From: Ulva prolifera
Lineage: Eukaryota > Chlorophyta > Ulvophyceae > Ulvales > Ulvaceae
DNA length: 64,000 nt
Assembly (NCBI GenBank): GCA_023078555.1
Contig: CM041200.1
Location: forward strand, 8,610,807-8,674,806
Reading direction: 5' to 3'
The position numbers and the translations under genes are program-made. Below the pieces are notes generated by a model that worked only from the letters and a program-made list of their open reading frames with translations, searched no databases and was not told where the DNA came from. Shown here piece by piece: positions 22,506-30,933 of this stretch (its first letter is position 1; every line of letters starts with the position of its first letter).

Positions 22506-22846
22506 GGCGTGGGTGTGCACTTGCATTGCCGGCGGTGGCGTGGGTGTGCACTTGCATTGCCGGCGGTGGCGTGGGTGTGCACGTGCATTGCCGGCAGTGG
22601 CGTGGGTGTGCACGTGCATTGCCGGCAGTGGCGTGGGTGTGCACTTGCATTGCCGGCGGTGGCGTGGGTGTGCACGTGCATTGCCGGCAGTGGCGTGGGT
22701 GTGCACGTGCATTGCCGGCAGTGGCGTGGGTGTGCACTTGCATTGCCGGCGGTGGCGTGGGTGTGCACGTGCATTGCCGGCGGTGGCGTGGGTGTGCACG
22801 TGCATTGCCGGCAGTGGCGTGGGTGTGCACTTGCATTGCCGACGGT
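22506..22846 (+). repeat. 31-bp minisatellite, 11 units
   Basis: The unit begins GGCGTGGGTGTGCAC, continues TTGCATTGCCGGC, and repeats with an exact 31-bp step from 22,506 to 22,846. Units differ at two positions (ACTTGC/ACGTGC and GGCGGT/GGCAGT), which fall into alternating higher-order patterns. Since 31 is not a multiple of 3 and the unit lacks stops, all forward frames stay open. The long open frames here are therefore not evidence of a protein. Confidence 0.95.
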
Positions 22847-22907
22847 GGCGTCACCAACGGTTGGTGTGCACTTGCACTGCCCCGGCGGTTCTACCTCCCT
22901 CTCCGAC

Positions 22908-23352
22908 AGTGTTGGGTCATCGGGCCCGATCACATAGAACAGTTCCGAATATCCACGTCTATTTTTGGGGTGTCATCCCTGAAAATGCGGCAAAGCGGCC
23001 CAACACTGCTCTCCGACTGTGTCCTTGGATCCGATTCGAACACACACCCCCGCACGTAAGCACACGCCGTGCAGGGCCCCAGGCCCTCAAACACCGGTCG
23101 TGAGGCCTCGCCCCAGGCCCCCTTCCACGCACGCAACACCCCCTGCAGCTGGCCGGCGCCATCCCTGCGTCTCTCCACACCGCCCCAGGCCTTGCTGATT
23201 ACGCGGTGCTGCCCGCATGGAATTCTCCTTGGACCACTGCCCCAGGCTCAGTGTTGGGTCGCTTTGCAGCATTTCCTGGGCTCCCATCCAGGAATTCGAC
23301 CTGAATATTCGGAATTGTTCCATATGATCGGGCCTGACGACTCAACACGGGT
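22908..23352. mobile_element. Inverted pair of about 105-bp MITE-like elements (foldback structure)
   Basis: The segment at about 22,908-23,012 recurs in reverse complement at about 23,246-23,352 (shared GTGTTGGGTC, GGCCCGATCA, AGTTCCGAATAT, AAGCGGCCCAACACTG with some changes). Each arm itself starts CAGTGTTGGG and ends CCCAACACTG, so each is probably a small inverted-repeat element. The two together make a foldback of about 445 bp. Confidence 0.65.
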
Positions 23353-24516
23353 GTTCAGTATCCCCGCCGAGATATGTTCTGTGTGCGATTGAAGTCAATT
23401 GATCCACGCCTCGTGGCACCAACTGCTGTCTGACCACGTGTGCTTCTGCAGCTGCATACAGGTTTGTGTGTGTATATACCCACATAGGTCTGGCGTGACA
23501 TCATGTGCATTTGCCCGATGTGGTGCTCTTGGTTGTGGTGGCACAAGGGGGCCGGCACTCTCCCAATGCCAGCTGGTGGGAGCGCGAGCATCTCAGAAAG
23601 CTGCGGAAAGCGCTGGGGGCGTCTGCTGACACTCGGCCTGTCGTGCCTGACATCCGGAGTTGTCGAGTTATGACAAGCTTCTCCTTAAGGAGATGGCCAA
23701 GTGAAGGAAAAACTGCTGTACGCTTCAGGTCACTTACAGTGCTGCATCTACTCACCCATCCGAATCCACCACCGAACCGCGCGCGGCCGGCGTGGCACCA
23801 TTCTGACAAGTCAAGCCCCAAGTGGCTCAAGTCCAGAACTCTGTCAAGTGAATCAGGACTCGGTACTCACGTCTAAAGCTGCAGGATACCTAAGAAAATA
23901 GGGCAAACGAAACAGTACACTAAAAAATCCACTGCTAGAATCACTGACTCATGTTATTCTGGATCCCAGGCATAAGGCCCATGCAACCCCCGAGCTGCCA
24001 CACCAACGATGGGCAGACCCAGCAAGATCCTGGGACATCTACTCCACTCCTTCTACGAGTCGTACCATCTCTGAAAAGACAACACGCATGCGCGCGCGTG
24101 TGTTCCAACCTATGACTGTGCGCCCGTGCATGCAGAGCTAATTAGCTAAATATAATGAAGCCCATGGGCTTGGCCACACACTGCCATCACGGCGGTATCA
24201 TTGTGGCTTCCCCTTCAATCACTTTCACCCCCCAGGGGCGCCGGTCGTAAACACCGCACACCGGCAAGGTCGGATCGACATGTCGCCACGTCAACTCCGA
24301 CCCGCGCACCCCCGTTATTGTCCCCCTTGACACGGCCAGCCTCTAGATTGTAGTCCGGGACGCCAATTCAGCTCTGTTGATCCAGAACCCATGATTTCGA
24401 TAAGTGAGGGGTCAAATACTTCAGCGCACGCGGCCGTACGAGTGCGCGTTCCGAGGCTGTGTAGCCCCCAGATCTTCCGCCCCTCGGCAGCCCCACCCCT
24501 CCGGTGCGCCCCCTCG
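23353..24516. other. Intergenic, nothing firm
   Basis: No supported exon was found. Minor features are an alternating purine-pyrimidine patch (GCATGCGCGCGCGTGTG) near 24,088 and AT-richer sequence around 24,130-24,170. Confidence 0.35.
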
Positions 24517-25023
24517 CTAGATCGCAGAGGGGAACTGCTCCCGGGAGCACGTCAAGATGGAACATCGGCTGTCTGCAGCCGGCACGCGGCAGAACCCCCT
24601 GCACAGCCCCGCCCGGCAGCTGTTGATCAAACACCGCGAGCACCTCGGCAAGCACTTGCACTTGCGGCACTGCAGCAACCTCCGCCCTCCCGCCGCGGCC
24701 AGCTCTCCAAACGCGAGCGCCTCAGGCACCGGCTCCAAGCTGTCGATCGTGACGTGTGCGTCGATGACATCGCCGGGCTGGATTGGAGTCGGTTCAGGCG
24801 CAGGGGGGACGGGCGGGTACACGTCCGCGGGTGGGTCGGCGAGGCCGGCGCAGAGGGTCGCGCGGGACATGGCGGCCGCGGGCCCGGGGGGGCTCACGAG
24901 GCCGGCTTCAGCTGCCGCGGCAGCCGGCATGCATGCGGTGAGCGCGGCGAGGGCCGCCAGGAGCGCGAGGCCGATGCGGGTGACGGTCAACGCGCGCCGC
25001 CGGAGAGCCTGTGTGGAAGCCAT
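24517..25023 (-). CDS. Secreted cysteine-rich protein with RRLLQ processing-like site (paralogue B)
   Basis: A single open frame of 168 residues starts at the ATG at 25023. The N-terminus is basic (RRRALTVTRIG) and followed by a hydrophobic signal segment (LALLAALAALTACMPAAAAA). A Pro-rich stretch includes EPTPIQPGDVID, matching PPPPIQVGDIV of paralogue A. GRRLLQ precedes the cassette C-2-C-1-C-3-C-2-C-4-C-4-C-3-C-8-C-4-C (QCRKCKCLPRC, RCLINSCRAGLCRGFC). Ten cysteines are conserved with A; only one loop differs by one residue. Both genes lie on the minus strand about 6 kb apart, suggesting local duplication. The cassette is better conserved than the rest, so it is likely the functional product, perhaps after cleavage. 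The role is unknown. Confidence 0.75.
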   Translation of the reverse strand: MASTQALRRRALTVTRIGLALLAALAALTACMPAAAAAEAGLVSPPGPAAAMSRATLCAGLADPPADVYPPVPPAPEPTPIQPGDVIDAHVTIDSLEPVPEALAFGELAAAGGRRLLQCRKCKCLPRCSRCLINSCRAGLCRGFCRVPAADSRCSILTCSREQFPSAI

Positions 25024-26867
25024 TTGATTATAGTCGTATATGATATTGGGTGTTCAAGGCGTGGCGTTGTTTTGAGGGGCGTCCGGCGATCTGCAGATCT
25101 GCAAATCACGGGTGGCGGCTTAGGGTCAGGGCGTGCGCGTTGGTCGCGCGCTATGCAGTGAACAGAGCACGTGTGCTGTGCTTGGCAAGGGATCACCTGA
25201 GGTGCCATGCTGCATGTTGATATGAATGTCCGGCCAGAGGCCAACGCTGCATGCAGCGGGACAGCAAGTCTCTCTGAGGCTCGGTGTTGGTGTGCGGGGG
25301 GGTGCTGCCGTAGAACACAAGGTACATATACCTAGGTCATGACCTCATGCATGCGTGCCTCTCCACATGCGTGGTTGCGTTGAGCATGTGACAGAGCAGA
25401 GACACATGCGCATGCTGCGGCAGTGCTACTGCTCATGCATGCTGTGTGCATGCTGTGCTGCGGCAGTGCTGCTGCTCATGCTTGCAACCGACGTGCCAGC
25501 ACAGGGGTATGAGCAGGCTGGGTGCTCAACCTGCAGGCATGCACAGGTCGTTCGTGTGAATTAAATGCAGTGCTGCAGTGCTGCGGCAGCATGGCAGCAT
25601 GGGTTTGGCAGCACCTCTGGCCTCTGGGTCTGTACGACTGATTGTAAGACAGGTGCAACACAACGGTGGCATGCACACATGCAGCATGGAGGCCATGCTG
25701 CGTCTCCATGGTTCGGAAGGCACCACGGCGGGGCTCGGTTTTTGCTGTTCTTGCGGGCATGTACACTCTGAGCACATCATCACTGCCCAATTGCAAGCAG
25801 CATGTCAAATGTCAGTGAATAGTGGCTGAGATGTTGTTCCGGATCCGCAAGTTCAGGGGTCCATCGTGAGCTCTGCAGAGATAGAGGCCATATGCATACC
25901 GTTGTCACAGAGCCAGTTCCACCTCACTGTCTGGGATTCAGTTGGCTTGGAGGGTGGGGCAAGGGTGCTGACTGTAGCTGACAAACCCGAGGTTGAGATT
26001 GGAAAGGAAGCTGTGGAGTTGGCAGCTTGAGCGACAATGTGTAGGCTGGATCTTAGAGCCGTGGGCGTGCAGTGAATCCGTGCCAAGGTGAGCTGAAAAA
26101 GCGGGTGCAAGCTGCGACGCAGAACGTTGACCAAATGCCGCTGTGTAGATACCGTCGCCCTCCAGTGCCTTATATGAACGTGCGCGATCATCTCAGACGT
26201 CATCTTTCAGCAGGTGCCAGTGGTGGGACTGTCGCTGCCTGTGTTCGCGGTGTAGCGCTGCTTTGTTCGCCTGGTGTGTGCAGTTGTGCGCCATGGCTAC
26301 GATGGCGATGCCCTTAGGCGGGCCACACGAGCCGCAGCGCACATCTGTAAGCCAGGGCTGCATCGCAACGGCGATGAGTGGCGATTCGTGCGGTCGGCGT
26401 GCACACGGCGCTGGGCTCGTGGCTCATACGTGCCAATTTCTTGCGATGAGTACGGCCTTCACTGGGGTCTCAGGCAGGTTGGCATTACGCCAGCCATTGA
26501 CAAGCCTGTTTATGCGAACTTCATCGTTCATGGCATGTTAGATATCTACCAGTGCACTGTGTGAAGTGCGCTTCTCGTGAATAGAGTGTGCACAAGTTGC
26601 TCGGGTGCCTCTTTCGGAGACGTCCATGTCCAATATGGATACAGCTTTGCAATCATGCACACATTTTGAGGGCACTGATTGTTCGGTTTGATCCACAGGT
26701 CCGGGATACGCAGTCTGGTGTGTGAGGTGCTCGGAATCAGCCATCCACATTTCCAGAAATAGATTTCCGATCGGGCCCTACTTGTTAATCGCATTCATGT
26801 ATGTGTGCTGGCCTGCCACTTCGTTGCACACCACCTGGTGCCTCACATGATGTAGCTTAGACTCCTT
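25024..26867. other. Intergenic up to the CACTA element; weak exon-like segment
   Basis: The area is rich in TGCATG motifs. A direct repeat of GCTGCGGCAGTGCT around 25,415-25,470 is visible. A plus-strand frame at about 26,280-26,564 (ISCDEYGLHWGLRQVG, IDKPVYANFIVHGML) has protein-like composition but no partner exons, so it may be a relic. Confidence 0.35.
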
Positions 26868-26898
26868 CACTAGAAGAATGGCGACACGGTGAATCGGA
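26868..26898 (+). repeat. Left terminal inverted repeat of the CACTA element
   Basis: It begins CACTAGAAGAATGGCGACAC, then GGTGAATCGGA. It pairs with 45318-45348 at 27 of 31 positions, and a CTT target duplication precedes it. Confidence 0.92.
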
Positions 26899-27321
26899 GA
26901 GCTGACGTAGTGTGTGCGGAGGGGCAGTTGGAGAGCCTTCGGAGAATCGGTGGAGGCCGGACGTAGGTTGCTAGGAGTATCGGAGACTTGTGGCGGAGGT
27001 GGGGCAGAGGCAGGTAGGATTTTCCGATTCCCGTCCGGTACGCCCCAGGGCAACGCCTTTTGTTACTAGCCTGCCTTCGGAGCCCAACCGGAGGATGTAC
27101 GGAAGAAAAGACGGTTCCGTTGTGCGTCCGACGGAGGGCCTACGGACGCGTGCACTAAATTTCGGATCCGTCTCGGATCCGTATGGCGTCCGCCTCGGGG
27201 ATGCGGGAAATACAGGCTGGGCCGTAGGATTGGTGACCTCTTGACGTACATGTATCCGTCTGGCTTGAGATAAACTCACGTATGGTTTCGAGGAGTGTGC
27301 ACTTGTGGACACGCAATGCCT

Positions 27322-27352
27322 GACGTCATGGGCGTCATGGGCGTCATGGGCG
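27322..27352 (+). repeat. GTCATGGGC 9-bp tandem repeat
   Basis: GTCATGGGC is repeated three times and followed by a partial fourth unit inside the left subterminal region of the transposon. It may be a protein-binding cluster or simple slippage. Confidence 0.7.
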
Positions 27353-27692
27353 TTATTACCGGATCAGACCTGGTCGCGCACATGTAAGCGGAGTGCAGGA
27401 AGGATCGCGGTTTTGTGGAAGCATGATGTGGTTGTTTTCTTTGTTATGAGGCACGTGAACACGGGGCTGCAGTTGGCAATAGGCCTGCATTCATATGCTG
27501 TAGGTGCTTACATGGCGCGTGCTTTCCTTGTTCATCGCTAGATTCATACATAGCTCACACTCCCACACATTTCCTCAGGACAGACTCCCTGACATTCCGC
27601 GGACAGGACCGGGCAAAGGACCTATGTCTACGTACAGGCTGCAAGATGGTCCTGAGGTGGCCCAAATACAACCATACAATGCACTGGCATGT

Positions 27693-28781
27693 CTACTCGT
27701 CCTCGTCCGGGAAGTCGTCAATTAAGGAGTCTTGCACCTTTGACAACTCGGCCTGCATGCAATACCAGCTGCATGAGTGCACGGCTCTAATGCATTCGTG
27801 GTCTGAGCGACTGTCACACAAATAGTGCTACAATTGCAGGCATTGGTGTCACATGTTAGTTCAAGTGTATCGGGGTAGTGACATACCGTCAATACAGCAA
27901 CCTGCTGTTTTAATTTCTGCACACTCGCACCCTTGCTCTTGGGCTGATGCCTTGCCAGCTTAGCCTCGCAATCCTCTATCTTTTTCCGAATATCCCTGCG
28001 CGCTTGTAGGGCGGCCTCCTTCTCTGCCTTGGCCTTTCGCTTCTCAAGAGCTTTGTTGGACTTCTGCAATGTACAGGCGCTCTTACACCTGGTCTGATGA
28101 TGGGTGGGGCAAGTACAATCGGACTAGGCGTCAATTGGCACAAATCATAAGAGGACGTACCGGCGCTGCGGCTTGTAACTCCATCTCCGGGGACTCGCAT
28201 CGATCGTCTGCCCGCTGGGGAGAATCAGGCTCTTCCTCTTCACCCATCTGATCGTGACCCACCTCTTCCACGTCACGCAGGTGCTCACTGTCCTTATCAG
28301 CAGTGCGGTCTGCCCTTGGATCTAGCCCTGGCCGCCGGGGAGAAAAGTCAGCGAGCATTGTGCGCCGTCCGCTGTTGGAATGAGTGCCCCGTCTTCCTGA
28401 CTTCGATGCGGTAGGAGCCTGTACACGCATGGCTGCCTCGAATGATGGCACATGCCGCTCACACAGGCGTCCGTACAATCCCGGTACCACTTAATGGTCA
28501 ACCTCAGGCGGGCAGTACAGCGTGTGGTGAGATTGTACCTTCTCGGTCTTCCTTTGTCTCTTGCCCCGTTGGACGGGAGAGTCAGCGGTCCCTTCGAGGG
28601 CGCGCCGGGCCGCAGCAACCTTGGCGATTCCTTCGCACACATACTCACCGTCCTCCATAGCCCAGGCCTCGGGGGTTTTCATGGGTTCGCTATCGATAGG
28701 GAAGCGGTCTCCTCTCACGGTGAACTGCGCACGAACCACATTGGTTGGAACACAGTCGCCGAATGGCAGGTCAGTGGCCAT
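27693..28781 (-). CDS. Transposon accessory protein with coiled coil and acidic tail
   Basis: Supported minus-strand exons: 28781-28539 (81 codons, MATDLPFGDCVPTNVV), an exon ending at 28161 with donor CCG^GTACGT, 28063-27887 (59 codons), and 27752-27693 (20 codons including stop). The third exon is a Lys/Glu/Ala-rich coiled coil (ALEKRKAKAEKEAALQARRD). The last exon ends DDFPDEDE. The 3' introns are GTATGT...GCATGCAG and GTACGT...TTGCAG in phase 0. The exact start of exon 2 (near 28,490) is unresolved. It contains a Ser/Arg-rich then strongly acidic segment (MGEEEEPDSPQRADDR). The gene starts about 35 bp outside the left palindrome array and runs outward. By position it could encode the element's DNA-binding regulator, as TNPA does in Spm; this is inference. 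Confidence 0.6.
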
Positions 28782-28815
28782 GCAAGTGCGGATTCAAGCA
28801 GGCCGCGCCGCGCTG

Positions 28816-29290
28816 GAGTGGCCATTCGGCGAATGGACACTCCGGGCGCGTGCAGTGCAACACAATGCATGACGCGCTGGAGTGGCCATTCGGCGAATGG
28901 CCACTCCGGGCGCGTGCAGTGCAACACAATGCATGACGCGCTGGAGTGGCCATTCGGCGAATGGCCACTCCGGGCGCGTGCAGTGCAACACAATGCATGA
29001 CGCGCTGGAGTGGCCATTCGGCGAATGGCCACTCCGGGCGCGTGCAGTGCAACACAATGCATGACGCGCTGGAGTGGCCATTCGGCGAATGGCCACTCCG
29101 GGCGCGTGCAGTGCAACACAATGCATGACAGGCTGGAGTGGCCATTCGGCGAATGGCCACTCCGGGCGCGTGCAGTGCAACACAATGCATGACGCGCTGG
29201 AGTGGCCACTCGGCGAATGGCCACTCCGGGCGCGTGCAGTGCAACACAACGCAGGACGCGCTGGGGTGGCCATTCGGCGAATGGCCACTC
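28816..29290 (+). repeat. Left subterminal array: eight 27-bp near-palindromes, 64-bp period
   Basis: Each unit has the half-site GAGTGGCCATTCG, a central G, and the inverted half-site. Units start at 28816, 28880, 28944, 29008, 29072, 29136, 29200 and 29264. The 37-bp spacers (GGGCGCGTGCAGTGCAACAC...) are also nearly identical. The outer units carry one or two mismatches and the inner ones are almost perfect, as expected of an array kept uniform by unequal exchange. The same core in opposite orientation forms the right array. Confidence 0.97.
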
Positions 29291-29293
29291 CAA

Positions 29294-29620
29294 CTCTGAC
29301 CAAGGTGGAGGACATGCCTTGGTGTTCTGGAACACATTCATTGCCGCGAGCAGCTTCCTCTGCTCGCGGGCGCTGGGATTCCTCCGCAGGCCCGTGTTAT
29401 GGTCCCACGCCCGTCTCGCATACTTCCTGCACATCGGGTCACCTCCGTTTGGGCGGATACTGTGTGCTTCCCTTCTCCGCCACCGTTGGGCACGGTGTGA
29501 CGATACGTCACAGTACGGGGAACAGTGGGCTGAGCTCAGCACACTGTGGCAGGTGTCGTACACAGGCTGTCTTATAGTATATAAGCAGCTGGACCTTAAA
29601 GGGTAGACGACAGATCTCAT
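29294..29620 (-). CDS. Possible minus-strand exon next to the left array
   Basis: On the minus strand this reads HRAQRWRRREAHSIRPNGGD, continuing into CRKYARRAWDHN and REQRKLLAAMNVFQNTKACP, then runs into the palindrome array. The composition is basic and protein-like. It may be the 3' part of the gene that starts at 30596, joined by an intron, or an exon of its own. The continuation through the array is considered non-coding. Confidence 0.4.
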
Positions 29621-29666
29621 AGTATATAAGCAGCTGAACCTTAAAGGGTAGACGACAGATCTCTTC
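29572..29666. promoter_or_regulatory. Duplicated 47-bp block with TATATAA box
   Basis: The block containing ATAGTATATAAGCAGCTG and CCTTAAAGGGTAGACGACAG occurs twice in direct tandem with one or two changes. Each copy has a TATA-like core. It lies between minus-strand frames and 1.3 kb upstream of the transposase ATG. It may be a promoter; which gene it would serve is unknown. Confidence 0.4.
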
Positions 29667-29873
29667 TTCTATGTCTCTTGACTTCACAGTCGTTACACAC
29701 GGCAGCAGGTACGGCATGGGCACGGCAACAGGCACGGCATAACCCGAGCATCAGCAGAGGCACACTCTTTGGTCACGGCGTTCAAATGGGCGTGCTGGCG
29801 GTAGAAAGCATGATTGATATTAGTCGCAGCTTTGTACGCTTCACCTGTTCTGCCGACCTGTACACGATACCCG

Positions 29874-30596
29874 TCACTGCATACTGACCGCGAATGGCGA
29901 CTCTGACGCGCCAAGACACAACACTGACAGTCGGTGGCATGGGATCCCGTGGGCCTGACGGGGTGGTAGTGGACCCCAGTTTGCAATCACGTTGTTAGTC
30001 GGAGACAGCAGCCGTACCCCATGTGCAGCTTTGCCGAGTGCGTCCGCCCGCGTTTTCGTTAGAATACTCCCGACCCACACCTTCTCGTCGTCTGGGAGGG
30101 CCAGGTTCACTAGTCCCTGCACCTTCTTGCCTTGCGTGTGGGCATCGGCCATTCCCGCCACCTTGGATCTCATCCCTTCCGTCCACATCATCACCGCATC
30201 CTTCATCGTTTCCCACCGCCTGTCAGCTTCCGGGTCCCCAGTCAAGGCCGTAGCTGTGGAGTGTGCAGTGCCGACTGCTGCCGACGCTTGTCCCACGCTC
30301 CCTCTGCCCTTGCCCAGCGCCTTCACCAGCACGGGCGGCTTCAGCAGTCCAGCGATAGTGCCTTTCCTGAAGAAGTACCTTACGCACGTCATCAGTTTCT
30401 CGACACTGTCGATATCAACGGAGCTGTCTTTGTCGACGGTTGACGTCAAAGTCAACCCGTCGACGCCGGCACCTCTGCTCCACACGTTGCTGACCAGCAC
30501 GTCAAGCATCCCTGCTCCGTTGTCTGCGTCATCTACAACTTCTTTCTCGATGACGACGGGCGCCGCGCGGAGGAACGTGAACTGCAGGTTGGACAT
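29874..30596 (-). CDS. Transposon-encoded protein of unknown function (first exon)
   Basis: An open frame of 240 residues starts MSNLQFTFLRAAPVVIEKEV at 30596. It contains an acidic N-terminal region, then SVEKLMTCVRYFFRKGTIAG, a Gly/Ala-rich stretch, and GDPEADRRWETMKDAVMMW followed by a Lys-rich segment. The last 40 residues look less protein-like, so a donor probably lies before 29,950 and the gene may continue at about 29,620-29,294. It diverges from the transposase gene, whose ATG is 338 bp away. No family was recognised. Its position inside the element makes it a transposon gene. Confidence 0.55.
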   Translation of the reverse strand: MSNLQFTFLRAAPVVIEKEVVDDADNGAGMLDVLVSNVWSRGAGVDGLTLTSTVDKDSSVDIDSVEKLMTCVRYFFRKGTIAGLLKPPVLVKALGKGRGSVGQASAAVGTAHSTATALTGDPEADRRWETMKDAVMMWTEGMRSKVAGMADAHTQGKKVQGLVNLALPDDEKVWVGSILTKTRADALGKAAHGVRLLSPTNNVIANWGPLPPRQAHGIPCHRLSVLCLGASESPFAVSMQ

Positions 30597-30933
30597 GGTG
30601 GATGATTAGACAAAGCGGAATTAACACACGTCTATGGCCCGTACTGTGGATGGTCGTATCGTAGGCACAGCTAACATATCGCGTCATTCGCACATGCTTT
30701 GCTGCTCCGTGCTTTGAATGGTATGCCGATGTAGCGTCGTCGCGCGGTCCGCCTTCAAAGGTTTGGCTGCCTCGATACCCCGGCGCCTCGCCTGGGATTG
30801 TGGCGTCAGTGCGAACATGGGATGCGACAGGGAGGTCTTCGTGGGACGTAATGCCATCATAGGGACGACAAACACCAGAGGCCGCGCTATCGTTGAACAT
30901 CTTCACAAGAATGCTTAAGTCCGGCTGGCTACC
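30597..30933. promoter_or_regulatory. Divergent intergenic region of the transposon
   Basis: This 337-bp stretch separates the minus-strand gene (ATG at 30596) from the transposase gene (ATG at 30934). By arrangement it should hold both promoters. I see no clear TATA box in it. Confidence 0.4.

Noticed and set aside
22416-23103. Several 115-212-residue frames over the 31-bp minisatellite
   Set aside because: All frames are open because the repeat lacks stop codons. No start, splice or domain evidence exists.
28816-29290. CRISPR-like array
   Set aside because: The spacers are identical to each other, the setting is a eukaryotic transposon, and the repeat is a 27-bp dyad. This is a subterminal tandem array.
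28715-29620. 301-residue minus-strand frame running through the left palindrome array
   Set aside because: The 64-bp unit is not a multiple of three and has no stops, so the frame is a by-product of the array. Only the part right of about 29,294 looks protein-like.
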